From: an uncultured Phycisphaerales bacterium
Lineage (GTDB): Bacteria > Planctomycetota > Phycisphaerae > WQYP01
Length of the DNA stretch: 64,000 bases
Assembly: GCA_903845195.1 (NCBI GenBank)
Contig: CAIMWO010000071.1
Location: 44,961 to 108,960 of the forward strand
Direction: 5' to 3'
Both the position numbers and the translations under genes were made by a program. The notes beneath the pieces were generated by a model that was not told where the DNA came from, ran no database searches, and saw only the letters and a program-made list of their open reading frames with translations. Positions 1 through 8,642 of this stretch are shown here, one piece after another (position 1 is the first letter of the stretch; every line of letters begins with the position of its first letter).

Positions 1-1
1 C

Positions 2-838
2 ATTGCCGCGGCGTTCAACAAGCCCGGTATCGCCGGATTGCTGCTGGGCGTGCTGGCGCTGTTGGTCGCCCTGATGACCGCCTATTACACCTTCCGACTC
101 TTCTTCCGCGTCTTCACCGGCCCGCTGGTGCTGCCTGCGACGGCCGGACATCATGAACCCTCGCCCTTCGCGCTGGCCGAAGACCACGGCCATGACGAAC
201 ACGCCCACGATGAACACGCCGACGGCGCCCACGGCGAACACGGCGCCGCGGAACACAAGAATCTTGATGGCCCGATTTCGATGTGGGGCCCGCTGGTGAT
301 TCTGGCGCTGGGCGCGATCGGCGCCGGCTATCTCGGCCTGTTCGGCGCACCGGAAGGCGCCCATGGCGGATGGTTCCATCACTTCCTTTCGCCGGTGCTC
401 GGCGGAGGGGCGGAGAATCATGCGGAAGCCGCCGGCGAAACCGCCGAGCGCGTCAGCCACACCGTCATGATGGGTATCAGTTCGGTCGTCGCCCTGATCG
501 GCATCGGCATCGCCTGGTACTTCCACAAGAAGAACCGCCACGCTGCCGATATCGTCGCGGCCAACTTCCGTCCGCTGGTCACCTTCCTTTACAACAAGTG
601 GTACATCGACGAATTCTACGAAGCCCTGTTCCTTCGTCCGCTCTGGGTGCTCGGACATCTGCTTAACATCATCGATCGCTACGTGGTCGACGGTTTGGTC
701 TTCCTCGTCGGGTTTATCCCCCAGATGGCCGGATACCTGCTCAAACCCACGCAGCGCGGCATTCTCCAACGCTATGCCGTCGGCATGATCGCCGGCGCCG
801 CGGCCATCGTGCTGGGCGTGTTGTACTTGTTGAAATGA
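2..838 (+). CDS. nuoL: NADH-quinone oxidoreductase subunit L, C-terminal part
   Basis: The frame is open from base 2, so the gene enters from the left edge and only the last 278 residues or so are seen. NuoL is an antiporter-like membrane subunit of respiratory complex I. Visible here are hydrophobic helices with the YYTFRLFFRVFTG segment typical of late NuoL helices, and the lateral-helix and final-helix region (FRPLVTFLYNKWYIDEFYE, then YAVGMIAGAAAIVLGVLYLL). A strongly histidine-rich loop lies at about residues 40-90 of the visible part (DHGHDEHAHDEHADGAHGEH). nuoM follows after 34 bp and nuoN after that, which is the usual nuo order. Identification is from family knowledge and context. 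Confidence 0.93.
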   Translation: MAAAFNKPGIAGLLLGVLALLVALMTAYYTFRLFFRVFTGPLVLPATAGHHEPSPFALAEDHGHDEHAHDEHADGAHGEHGAAEHKNLDGPISMWGPLVILALGAIGAGYLGLFGAPEGAHGGWFHHFLSPVLGGGAENHAEAAGETAERVSHTVMMGISSVVALIGIGIAWYFHKKNRHAADIVAANFRPLVTFLYNKWYIDEFYEALFLRPLWVLGHLLNIIDRYVVDGLVFLVGFIPQMAGYLLKPTQRGILQRYAVGMIAGAAAIVLGVLYLLK

Positions 839-844
839 TGGCGG

Positions 845-865
845 AAGCCAGAAGCAAGAAACGGA
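845..865 (+). repeat. degenerate 7-bp tandem array (AAGCAAG family)
   Basis: Three heptamer-register units (AAGCCAG, AAGCAAG, AAACGGA) lie just after the nuoL stop codon. The array is short and degenerate. It is listed because the same unit recurs more clearly at 19789, 24914, 49899 and 60205. Confidence 0.4.
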
Positions 866-872
866 AAAGTGC

Positions 873-2576
873 ATGCTCCATACGCTGATGCCCATACTCG
901 CCCAAGTCGACGCCGCTCCCCTGGCGACGCCCGGTAACTGGACGATTCCCCTGCTGGTGCTGATCCCGGTGATCGGCGCCCTGCTGACGCTCGTGCTTAC
1001 GCCGAAGGACAACCCCAAGCAGGCCTGCATTCTGGCCCTGATTATCTCGCTGGCGCCGCTGGCTATCGTCATCATGATGGCTGCCCAGTTCAGCCGCATT
1101 GCCGTGGCCGAGGGAGATGTGGCGGTTTCCGGCTGGCACTACCAGTTCGCCTATAACTGGATTCCCGCCTTTGGCATCAAGTTCCTCATGGGCGTTGATG
1201 CGATCAGCCTCTGGCTGCTGGTGCTCACCGCGGTGCTCACGCCCATCTCCATCCTCGCCAGCTACAACTACATCAAGGAACGCCAGCCCGAGTTCTACGC
1301 CTGGATGCTCATCCTGCACGCCGCCATGCTCGGCGTTTTCTGTGCCCGCGACATCCTCGTCTTCTACCTCTTCTTTGAGTTCACGCTGATCCCGATGTTC
1401 TTCATCATCGGCATCTGGGGCGGCGCCGAACGCCGCAAGGCCGCTGGCAAGTTTTTCCTCTTCACGTTTGCCGGATCGGTCTTCACGCTCGTCTCGCTGC
1501 TGTACATCAGCTATCTGAATTTCAAAGCCAACGGCGTCATGTCGTTCGCGATGGATGATCTTTACCGCTTCGGCCAGACGCCCGGCGCGATCAGCCCGCA
1601 CGTGCAGACGCTGCTTTTCTTCGGCTTGCTCGCGGGCTTCGCCGTCAAGGTTCCCTTGTTCCCGGTGCATACATGGTTGCCGCTGGCCCATACGGAAGCC
1701 CCCACGGCGGGCTCGGTGATCCTGGCCGGCGTTCTGCTCAAGCTCGGCACCTACGGCCTGCTGCGGTTCCTCGTTCCCGTGCTTCCCTATGCTACGCAGA
1801 CTTACGCCCCGGTGATCGCCACCATCTGCGTCATCGGCATCATCTATGGGGCGCTGGTGAGCTGGGTGCAGGGCGACATGAAGAAACTGATCGCCTACTC
1901 GTCGGTAAGCCACCTGGGCTTCTGCGTGCTCGGCCTCTTCGCCATGACGCCCGAAGGCGTGATGGGCTCGGTCCTCTACATGATCAATCATGGCCTCTCG
2001 ACCGGGGCACTCTTCTTGATCGTCGGCATGATTTACGAACGCTACCACACGCGGGATATGGACCAACTCTCCGGACTCGTCCGCCGCACGCCGGCGCTGG
2101 CCTTCTTCGCCGTCTTCTTCGTGCTCAGCTCGATCGCGCTGCCGGGACTCAACGGATTCGTTTCGGAATTTCTCGTGCTGCTCGGAACGTTTGTCTCCGG
2201 CCGCACGGTCGATGGCGTTCGCATGGGCACCCTCGGCCCGGCATACGCCATCCCCGCCGCCACTGGCGTGATCCTCGGCGCGGTCTATCTGCTCTACTGG
2301 ACCGGCCGCGTGGTCTTCGGGCCGCTCAAAGAACCCGTGCATGAAACCGCGGACGACGATCACGGCCACCATCATCATGTGCCGGATCTCTCCGGCCGCG
2401 AATGGGCCGTGCTGCTCCCCGTGGCGGTTCTGGTTTTGATCATGGGCGTCTATCCGATCAAGGTGATGAATTCGCTCCGTGCGCCCATCGACGGCCTTGT
2501 GAAGTCGGTCAATCAGCCCCCGATGCTCGACACCGGAATGAAGACCGCGGATGCATCAGTGACGCTGAAGGAATAG
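873..2576 (+). CDS. nuoM: NADH-quinone oxidoreductase subunit M
   Basis: The product is a 567-residue polytopic membrane protein, a proton-translocating antiporter-like subunit of complex I. Family landmarks seen are the E in FYLFFEFTLIPMFFIIGIWG, the channel lysine segment KVPLFPVHTWLPLAHTEAPT, and WVQGDMKKLIAYSSVSHLGF. The start at 873 gives a hydrophobic N-terminus. A His-rich insert (DDDHGHHHHVPD) sits near residue 490, in a loop before the last helices, echoing the His-rich loop of NuoL. It lies between nuoL and nuoN. The stop codon falls inside a 7-bp repeat array, so the 3' end and the array overlap. Confidence 0.96.
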   Translation: MLHTLMPILAQVDAAPLATPGNWTIPLLVLIPVIGALLTLVLTPKDNPKQACILALIISLAPLAIVIMMAAQFSRIAVAEGDVAVSGWHYQFAYNWIPAFGIKFLMGVDAISLWLLVLTAVLTPISILASYNYIKERQPEFYAWMLILHAAMLGVFCARDILVFYLFFEFTLIPMFFIIGIWGGAERRKAAGKFFLFTFAGSVFTLVSLLYISYLNFKANGVMSFAMDDLYRFGQTPGAISPHVQTLLFFGLLAGFAVKVPLFPVHTWLPLAHTEAPTAGSVILAGVLLKLGTYGLLRFLVPVLPYATQTYAPVIATICVIGIIYGALVSWVQGDMKKLIAYSSVSHLGFCVLGLFAMTPEGVMGSVLYMINHGLSTGALFLIVGMIYERYHTRDMDQLSGLVRRTPALAFFAVFFVLSSIALPGLNGFVSEFLVLLGTFVSGRTVDGVRMGTLGPAYAIPAATGVILGAVYLLYWTGRVVFGPLKEPVHETADDDHGHHHHVPDLSGREWAVLLPVAVLVLIMGVYPIKVMNSLRAPIDGLVKSVNQPPMLDTGMKTADASVTLKE

Positions 2577-2600
2577 AAAATGCAAAATAGGAAATAGAAA
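2573..2600 (+). repeat. 7-bp tandem array (ATAGAAA family)
   Basis: Four consecutive heptamers (ATAGAAA, ATGCAAA, ATAGGAA, ATAGAAA) overlap the nuoM stop codon. The array at 2640-2667 has the reverse-complement unit, so the two could pair into a hairpin between nuoM and nuoN. Confidence 0.7.
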
Positions 2601-2639
2601 AATTAATGCGGCGTGACGCTCCTCCCGATCTTGCGCCTT

Positions 2640-2667
2640 TTTCAATTTTTCATTTTCTATTTTCTAT
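2640..2667 (-). repeat. 7-bp tandem array (ATAGAAA family, inverted)
   Basis: Four heptamers on the plus strand (TTTCAAT, TTTTCAT, TTTCTAT, TTTCTAT), the reverse complement of the family at 2573. The array ends 14 bp before the nuoN start, next to its ribosome binding site. Confidence 0.7.
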
Positions 2668-2681
2668 TGATTGAGGTACCC

Positions 2682-4226
2682 GTGGAACTACACGTGAAAT
2701 TTCTGGTCCCGGAAATCATCCTGCTCGTTGCCGCGTGCGTGGTGACGCTGCTGGGCCTTGCCCGGGCCGACTCCACGCGCAAGATGACCCAGCTCATCGC
2801 GGCCCTGGCCACCGCATTGGCCTTCGCCGCCAGCCTCGGCCTCTTCGGCAACCCGATCGCCGTTCCGCAATCGACCCACGTCTTCTTCAATTCGCAGTAC
2901 ATCACCATCCTGGCCTGTGCCATCGGGTTCCTCTCCGTCCTCTCCTCCTGGGACATGCCCGCACGTGGTGAACCCGGGCAAACCGACAGCAATTACCGCG
3001 GCGAGTTTTTCGGCATGATGCTCTTCTCCCTCGCCGGCGTCGCCATGATCGGCAAGGTCAATGATCTCATCTGGCTCTTCCTCGTCCTCGAACTGGTATC
3101 CATCCCCACTTACATCATGGTCGCCACCGGCCGCTCGCAGATCATCGCCCAGGAGGCCGGCGTCAAATACTTCTTCCTCGGCGCCCTGGCCGCGGCCATC
3201 TTCCTCTTCGGTTTCAGCTACCTCTATGGCTTCGCAGGCTCCACGCGGTTTGTGGATATCGCCGCCGCGTTCACCGCCGCCTCAACGTCGCACACGGTCC
3301 CCGCGCTCGCCCTGATCGGCCTGTTGATGGCGATCATCGGCATCTCATATAAGATCGCCGCCGTGCCGCTGCATTTCTATGCCCCGGACGTCTACCAAGG
3401 CGCTGCGACGCCGGTCACCGCCTTCCTCGCCTTCGCCCCCAAGGCCGCCGGTTTCGTCGCCATCATCAGCATCGTCAGCCTCACCGGCTTCAACTACGCC
3501 AGCAGCACCGGCAGCGTGCTACAGACCCTCCTGACCGTCATGGCCATCCTCACCATGACCCTCGGCAACGTGCTGGCCCTGCTCCAACGCAACATCAAAC
3601 GCATCCTCGCCTACTCCTCCATCGCCCACTCCGGCTACATGCTCGTCGGCCTCGTCGCCGGCAAGGGCACCCCCGACTCCCCCATGAGCGACGGCATCAC
3701 CGCCACGCTTTTCTACCTCGGCGGCTATGCCGTCATGAACCTGGGCGCGTTTGCCATGCTGATCTACCTGCAGGGCAAGGCCGACGCGGGTGAGGACCTC
3801 GACGATCTGGCCGGCGTCTCCAAAGACCATCCCGCCGCGGCACTGCTCTTTACGCTCTGCCTCTTCTCGCTCATCGGCATGCCCGCGACCATCGGCTTCC
3901 TGGGCAAGCTTTACATCGTCCAATCGGCCCTCGCTAGCGGCCACGGCACGCTCGCGGTGATCGTCGTGATCAACGCCGCCATAGCCGCGGCCTACTATCT
4001 GAAGATCGTTGCCGCCATGTATCTGCGGGATCCGCTTTATCCCTTCGTCGTTCGCCCGCAATTCCCGCTGAAAGTCGCCGCTCTGGTGTGCACCTTCGCG
4101 GTGATCGTCCTTGGTATCATGCCCGCACCCCTGCTCAATGTGACCAACAAGGCCGGCCTGCCCAGCGGTCCCCCAGCCGTGCATATCGATATGCCCACCC
4201 CTCAACCCCTGGTCCTTGGCAATTGA
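2682..4226 (+). CDS. nuoN: NADH-quinone oxidoreductase subunit N
   Basis: The last antiporter-like membrane subunit of complex I, 514 residues from the GTG at 2682. I chose this start because TTGAGG lies 5 bp upstream. The open frame extends to 2613, but the extra residues come from the AT-rich repeat array. Landmarks are the segment VLELVSIPTYIMVATGRSQ, YKIAAVPLHFYAPDVYQGA with the channel lysine, and LLQRNIKRILAYSSIAHSGYML. It completes the nuoL-nuoM-nuoN order. No rho-independent terminator is obvious downstream. Confidence 0.95.
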   Translation: MELHVKFLVPEIILLVAACVVTLLGLARADSTRKMTQLIAALATALAFAASLGLFGNPIAVPQSTHVFFNSQYITILACAIGFLSVLSSWDMPARGEPGQTDSNYRGEFFGMMLFSLAGVAMIGKVNDLIWLFLVLELVSIPTYIMVATGRSQIIAQEAGVKYFFLGALAAAIFLFGFSYLYGFAGSTRFVDIAAAFTAASTSHTVPALALIGLLMAIIGISYKIAAVPLHFYAPDVYQGAATPVTAFLAFAPKAAGFVAIISIVSLTGFNYASSTGSVLQTLLTVMAILTMTLGNVLALLQRNIKRILAYSSIAHSGYMLVGLVAGKGTPDSPMSDGITATLFYLGGYAVMNLGAFAMLIYLQGKADAGEDLDDLAGVSKDHPAAALLFTLCLFSLIGMPATIGFLGKLYIVQSALASGHGTLAVIVVINAAIAAAYYLKIVAAMYLRDPLYPFVVRPQFPLKVAALVCTFAVIVLGIMPAPLLNVTNKAGLPSGPPAVHIDMPTPQPLVLGN

Positions 4227-4300
4227 ATCTTGCTCCGTGGACATTGCGTCATTGGCGGCTGATGCCCTCCCTGCCTCCGCCCGCGCCCTTTCCCTTGCCT

Positions 4301-4328
4301 CATATCCCATACCTCATAACCCATATCC
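4301..4328 (+). repeat. 7-bp tandem array (CATAACC family)
   Basis: Four heptamers (CATATCC, CATACCT, CATAACC, CATATCC) between nuoN and the aminotransferase gene. The reverse-complement family (GGTTATG) occurs at 24053-24106. Confidence 0.65.
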
Positions 4329-4404
4329 CGTCACTGGGATGAGAATCTCCCCAACCCCTGCTAAAATACCTCCCGCGCAAAGCGTCCCTTTAACTGGAGT
4401 CCTC

Positions 4405-5613
4405 ATGCAGCTTGCCAACCGTCTTAATGACATCGCCGAATCCATCACCCTGGCCGTCACCGCCAAGGCCAACGCTCTCAAAAAGGCCGGCGTCGACGTC
4501 GTTTCCTTCGGCGCCGGCGAGCCCGACTTCGACACCCCCGACTTTATCAAGGAAGCCGCCATCAAGGCCCTCAAGGGCGGCATGACCAAATACGCCCCGA
4601 CCCCCGGCACGCCCGAGGCCCGCAAAGCCATCGCCGACAAACTCAAACGCGAGAACAACCTCACCTACACGCCCGAGCAGGTCATCGTCTCCGTCGGCGG
4701 CAAACACGCGCTGTACGTCGCCTTCATGGCTACTCTCAACGCCGGCGATGAAGTCATCATTCCTTCGCCGTATTGGGTCAGCTATCCGGAAATGGTCAAA
4801 CTCGCCGGCGGTGTGCCGGTGATCGTCAATGGCGATCCGAAAAACAACTTCCGCATTACCCCCCAGCAACTCGCCGCGGCGATCACTCCGAAAACCCGCA
4901 TGGTCATCATCAACAGCCCCAGCAACCCCGGCGGCCACACCTATTCGCCCGAGGAACTGGCGGCCCTGGCCAAGGTCATCGCTCCGCACAAAGACATCTG
5001 GGTCTGCTCCGACGAAATTTACGAGAAGCTGCTCTTCAACGGCCAGAAGACCGCTTCGTGGGCAGCCCTCGACTGGGAAACATGGAAGGACCGCACCATC
5101 ACCTGCAACTGCCTCAGCAAAACTTTCGCCATGACCGGCTGGCGCATTGGCTACACCGCGGGCCCCAAGAGCCTCATCGACGCCATGAACAAACTGCAGA
5201 GCCAGATGACCAGCAACATCACCAGCTTCTGCATGCCCGCCATCGTCGAGGCGTACACCAACCCGCTCTCCGCCGGCGAAATCGAAAAGATGCGGAGCGA
5301 ATTCGAAAAACGCGGCGAGCATATCTGGAAGCGATTGAATGCGATCCCCGGCATCACCTGCGTGAAGCCCACCGGGGCGTTCTACGTCTTCCCCAGCATC
5401 GCCGGCCACCTGAACAAGCCGCTGGGCGCGAAAAAAACGATCTGCACCGAAGCGGTCGCCTTCTCCACCGCCGTGCTGGAAGAAGCCCACGTCGCCCTCG
5501 TCCCCGGCAACGACTTCGGCTTCCCCGACCACGTCCGCCTCAGCTTCGCCACCAGCATGGCCAACATCGACAAAGGCATCGACCGGTTGGAGAGATTTCT
5601 CAAAGGCGCGTAA
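4405..5613 (+). CDS. class I/II pyridoxal-phosphate aminotransferase, aspartate type
   Basis: 402 residues, the usual length for AspB-type aspartate aminotransferases, cytoplasmic. They transfer the amino group of aspartate to 2-oxoglutarate using PLP. The start at 4405 has TGGAG 5-10 bp upstream; the frame opens earlier, but those residues are low-complexity translation of intergenic DNA. Seen: VSFGAGEPDFDTP near the N-terminus, NSPSNPGG in the middle, and the PLP-lysine motif SKTFAMTGWRIGY with the Schiff-base lysine at residue 239. A TAAAAT hexamer at 4362-4367 could be a -10 element, without a good -35. Substrate could include prephenate or related acceptors; the sequence alone does not decide. 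Confidence 0.93.
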   Translation: MQLANRLNDIAESITLAVTAKANALKKAGVDVVSFGAGEPDFDTPDFIKEAAIKALKGGMTKYAPTPGTPEARKAIADKLKRENNLTYTPEQVIVSVGGKHALYVAFMATLNAGDEVIIPSPYWVSYPEMVKLAGGVPVIVNGDPKNNFRITPQQLAAAITPKTRMVIINSPSNPGGHTYSPEELAALAKVIAPHKDIWVCSDEIYEKLLFNGQKTASWAALDWETWKDRTITCNCLSKTFAMTGWRIGYTAGPKSLIDAMNKLQSQMTSNITSFCMPAIVEAYTNPLSAGEIEKMRSEFEKRGEHIWKRLNAIPGITCVKPTGAFYVFPSIAGHLNKPLGAKKTICTEAVAFSTAVLEEAHVALVPGNDFGFPDHVRLSFATSMANIDKGIDRLERFLKGA

Positions 5614-5626
5614 CCAATTACCTCCT

Positions 5627-5650
5627 AGCCTTGCGTGGAAACGCAAGGCT
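5627..5650. repeat. perfect 10-bp palindromic hairpin, possible terminator or REP-like element
   Basis: AGCCTTGCGT, a GGAA loop and ACGCAAGGCT form a perfect 10-bp stem 13 bp after the aminotransferase stop codon. No T-tract follows, so factor-independent termination is doubtful. A short extragenic palindrome is an equal alternative. Confidence 0.55.
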
Positions 5651-5741
5651 CCCGCGCGCCGCAACCAAGGCCCGCGCTTCGCGCGAAACCCGCTCTGCGC
5701 TAATCCGCAGTCGCGCAATGTGTCCAGAGGAGAATGACAAC

Positions 5742-6764
5742 ATGGAAGTTACACGGGCGTTTCCTGTGCATACCGACCATCCGCGACGTTACATGACGCT
5801 TACCGCGGCGGAGGTGGCGGAACTCTCCCCGCGTCAGATGGAATCTGCACCATCCATAACGCCCGGCCACGCCGGCACCGTCGTCTTTTATACGTGCGGT
5901 GAAGTTTGCGGATATGTGGTTCAAGTGAAGTTCGATCGTGGGGAACCTGACTACTTTCTTCTGCCTTGCTCGTGGGAACCCAAATTTGGCATTGACCGAT
6001 TTGATGGCATGTTGATTCAAGATGCGGAAGCCTTTTCCGTCATGAAAAGGCTCCGGTGGAAATGCGACCGGCTCGACATCTTTGGTGAAAATGATGCAAT
6101 CGACACCCGCACTTACTTGCAGGTCCGCGGATGGGGCTCACTTCACGGCGCGACCGCTCCGAAAACTAAGAGTGATTCCGATGTGGCTCAATGCAACGCA
6201 ACCTTTGCCGCGGCATCGGGAATCGTAGTGCCACTGATTTCTGTCAACGGCGGACCACCCAGTCATATCGGCCGTACGGAGACTGCTTCGTTACGAAAGG
6301 CCGTCGAACTATTCGGGCAAGTGCTTCGGATGTCGCCGCAAAATGCCTCCGCGATGTGGCTCTGTGGAAAAGCTCTCGGTCTTCTCAAGGAGCCTGAGCA
6401 AGCCCTCCAGCTCTTTATCAAGGCCGCGGAGGCGAATCCCGCGCAAATGCAGTTTGCCGTGGATGCAGAACTACTCGCGTTGCAGCTTGGACGTTCGGCG
6501 GAAGCCTTGAAGTGGAGTCGGCGAGCGTTGGATTGTTCACCTAATGACCCCGAGCTCATGTCGAATCATGCTTTCGCCTTGCTGATCTCCGGAGACGCCA
6601 AGGCAGCGGCAAAGCTGAGTGCCGACGCGCTGAAATTGAGCCATCCGTCCCAACAAATTACTCGCCGAGTGAATGCGGCCTGCCTGGCGGTGGTCGCAAA
6701 GAAATTTCCCCCACCGAAAAATGAGGCGGACGTAATCAAAATTATCAAAGCTTTGAAAGTCTAG
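5742..6764 (+). CDS. TPR-repeat protein of unknown function
   Basis: 340 residues from the ATG at 5742, which has AGAGGAG 7-13 bp upstream. The frame is open much further left, but that part is an antisense-like shadow of the aminotransferase gene. The N-terminal 130 residues match no family I recognise. From about residue 180 there are tetratricopeptide-like helices (AVELFGQVLRMSPQNASAMW, QALQLFIKAAEANPAQMQFA, AEALKWSRRALDCSPNDPEL). No signal peptide or membrane helix is seen, so a cytoplasmic scaffold or partner-binding role is likely. It stands alone between an aminotransferase and a sigma-factor cluster. Confidence 0.7.
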   Translation: MEVTRAFPVHTDHPRRYMTLTAAEVAELSPRQMESAPSITPGHAGTVVFYTCGEVCGYVVQVKFDRGEPDYFLLPCSWEPKFGIDRFDGMLIQDAEAFSVMKRLRWKCDRLDIFGENDAIDTRTYLQVRGWGSLHGATAPKTKSDSDVAQCNATFAAASGIVVPLISVNGGPPSHIGRTETASLRKAVELFGQVLRMSPQNASAMWLCGKALGLLKEPEQALQLFIKAAEANPAQMQFAVDAELLALQLGRSAEALKWSRRALDCSPNDPELMSNHAFALLISGDAKAAAKLSADALKLSHPSQQITRRVNAACLAVVAKKFPPPKNEADVIKIIKALKV

Positions 6765-6993
6765 TTCCACGAAACAGCACGACCGGAAATCACCTCTGCA
6801 TTCATCGATGCCAGTGCTCTCACTTAGCGCATCAACATGGAGTCTCAAAGAAAACGCTCTTCTCTTCTACTTCCCCTGTTACCTCTTCCGCCGGGCTGAC
6901 ATTACCCTCATGTAAGCGGACAAACGCTCGGTCATCGTGGCCGTGCGTGCTTTCGCGAAATGCCGGATGTTCTGGTCTTGCGGGGAGTTGCGG

Positions 6994-7899
6994 ATGAAAC
7001 GACGCCATCTCGAAATGATCATGGTTTGTGCCATCGTCGGAGCGGGCCTTACTTGGACCGCCTCCATTGCCGATGCTCAGGGCCGGCCCGGAGGGGGCGG
7101 CCCTGGGGCTGGCGGAGGCGGCGGGGGGGGTGGGGGAGGGCAACACCCCAATTGCCCGCCGCCACAAGGCCCATCTGCCAGCGGACAGCAGGGTCAGCAA
7201 AGTCCGCCTCCCGGCGACCAGGGTGGCCCCGGCGGTGGACAGGGTGGCCAAGCAGGCCCAGGCGCTCAAGGCGGCCAGGGGAATGATCAAGGGGCCCAGA
7301 GCGGCTCAGACGACGGCCCGCCCCCGCCACCTCCTCACGGCAAACCTCCTCACGGTCCCGGTGGGCCGGGCGGTCAAGGTGGACAGGGTGGCCATCGACC
7401 ACCGCCACCGCCACCAGATCAAGGTGGCCAAAGCGGTCAAGGCGGCCAGAGTGGCCAAGGTGAGCATCGTGCTCCTCCCCCGCCTCCGCCTGATGGTTCC
7501 GGTGGTCAGGGTGGACAGGCCGGCCCGAACAACCAAGGTGGCCAATCAGGCCAAGGCGGCCATCGACCACCGCCACCGCCGCCAGATCAAGGTGGTCAAA
7601 GCGGTCAGGGCGGTCAGAGTGGACCACATGGTCATCGGCCTCCTCCACCGCCTCCCAACGATCAAGGCGGACAAGGTCAGCAAGGCGGCTCATCCACCCA
7701 AGGTGGCCAAGGCAACCAGAACGATCCGCCGCCGCCACCGCCCAAGGACAAATCCGGCCAGGGTAATTCCGGCCCGAGCACCCAACCGGGCGGCCAGCAG
7801 GGCGATCCTGGCGGTCAGGATGGACCTCCGCCCAGGCATCACCCCCATGGCCCGCCGCCACCCCCAACGTCCCAGCCGGCGCCGGGCAGCCAGAACTAA
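6994..7899 (+). CDS. exported Gly/Gln/Pro-rich low-complexity protein
   Basis: 301 residues. The start at 6994 follows GGGGAG and gives a clear signal peptide (KRRHLEMIMVCAIVGAGLTW, then a cleavage-like ADAQG). The rest is low complexity: GGQGGQ-type runs alternating with four H-R-(P/A)-PPPPP modules at about residues 133-235. It probably forms an extended, disordered or polyproline-II coat or tether in the periplasm or cell surface. It precedes an ECF sigma, membrane anchor and Spy-like operon and may be its target or partner (inference from adjacency). Polyproline runs would need EF-P for translation. No enzymatic domain is seen. Confidence 0.75.
   Translation: MKRRHLEMIMVCAIVGAGLTWTASIADAQGRPGGGGPGAGGGGGGGGGGQHPNCPPPQGPSASGQQGQQSPPPGDQGGPGGGQGGQAGPGAQGGQGNDQGAQSGSDDGPPPPPPHGKPPHGPGGPGGQGGQGGHRPPPPPPDQGGQSGQGGQSGQGEHRAPPPPPPDGSGGQGGQAGPNNQGGQSGQGGHRPPPPPPDQGGQSGQGGQSGPHGHRPPPPPPNDQGGQGQQGGSSTQGGQGNQNDPPPPPPKDKSGQGNSGPSTQPGGQQGDPGGQDGPPPRHHPHGPPPPPTSQPAPGSQN
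7390..7622 (+). repeat. internal direct repeat in the Gly/Gln/Pro-rich gene
   Basis: Bases 7390-7454 and 7558-7622 are nearly identical over 65 bp and encode the HRPPPPPPDQGGQSGQGG module. This suggests recent intragenic duplication. Confidence 0.7.
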
Positions 7900-7928
7900 G
7901 AGTGGGACCATGTGTATGATGCGCGACT

Positions 7929-7991
7929 TCGGCGGGAGTTTCCGGGCGGCTCCCGCCGATATTCTCCGAAGTGATGGCATCACCGTGATGC
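7929..7991 (+). promoter_or_regulatory. hairpin and short palindrome upstream of the ECF sigma gene
   Basis: TCGGCGGGAG (7929-7938) pairs with CTCCCGCCGA (7950-7959) across an 11-nt loop, with CTTC/GAAG further out. No T-tract follows. GCATCAC-C-GTGATGC (7977-7991) is a perfect 15-bp palindrome 28 bp before the sigma start and could be an operator. Function is inferred only. Confidence 0.4.
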
Positions 7992-8018
7992 GCGCTTGCC
8001 GTCGTCAATCGGCGGCAG

Positions 8019-8642
8019 ATGATCACGCAATCTCAGACTCTTGGCGGAGTGGATCGCTTGGACGATCGGGAGTGGCAGCTGTGTCAGCAAAGTCTCGCCG
8101 GCAATTCCGCGGCGTGCACGGAGTTGCTGCAGCGCTACCAGCCGGAGATCGCCCGCCAGATGTGGCGTTTCACCCGCAACCGTGCCACGCAGGAAGAGCT
8201 GGTACAGGAAGTACTCGTCGAAGCGTATCTGTCCCTGCGGCACTATCGCCGGCAAGGCGTGCCATTTCTGCATTGGCTGCGCTGCATTGCGACCCGCGTC
8301 GGCTATCGCCATTGGAAACACGAAGCGCGGCGAAGGAAGCATCTCTCGCTGGAAGGCGTCGATACGCCGAGCCCGCAAGCCGCGGACGCGCCCGAAGCAG
8401 AAGCGATACAAGCCGCGGCCCTGCTGCACGATCTGCTCGCGCGTTTGCCTGCGCCCGATCGGCTCGTGCTTACATTAGTCTACTTCGAGGAGTGCAGCCT
8501 GAAGGAAATCGCCGACCGCGCCGGCTGGAATATTGCGATCGTCAAGATGCGCGTCTATCGCGCCCGCAATCGGCTGCGGAAGATGATCGAGGATGAGAAC
8601 CTGACCGAAAGGTTGATGGAAGTGTTGCATGGATCCGCTTGA
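8019..8642 (+). CDS. ECF-type RNA polymerase sigma factor
   Basis: 207 residues with the two-domain ECF layout. Sigma region 2 spans about residues 25-105 (ELLQRYQPEIARQMWRF and EELVQEVLVEAYLSLRHYRR, then FLHWLRCIATRVGYRHWKHE). Region 4 is at about 145-195 (LPAPDRLVLTLVYFEECSLK, then EIADRAGWNIAIVKMRVYRA). It would direct RNA polymerase to a specific stress regulon. The gene overlaps the next, a one-helix membrane protein, by 14 bp, and that gene overlaps a Spy/CnrX-like gene by an ATGA. This suggests translational coupling and a membrane-sequestered sigma. The nearest target could be its own operon and the exported protein upstream. Confidence 0.9.
   Translation: MITQSQTLGGVDRLDDREWQLCQQSLAGNSAACTELLQRYQPEIARQMWRFTRNRATQEELVQEVLVEAYLSLRHYRRQGVPFLHWLRCIATRVGYRHWKHEARRRKHLSLEGVDTPSPQAADAPEAEAIQAAALLHDLLARLPAPDRLVLTLVYFEECSLKEIADRAGWNIAIVKMRVYRARNRLRKMIEDENLTERLMEVLHGSA

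Noticed and set aside
741..2378. Long minus-strand open frame (545 codons) opposite nuoM
   Set aside because: It is antisense to a certain complex I gene, has charged low-complexity composition and no family features. High GC removes stop codons.
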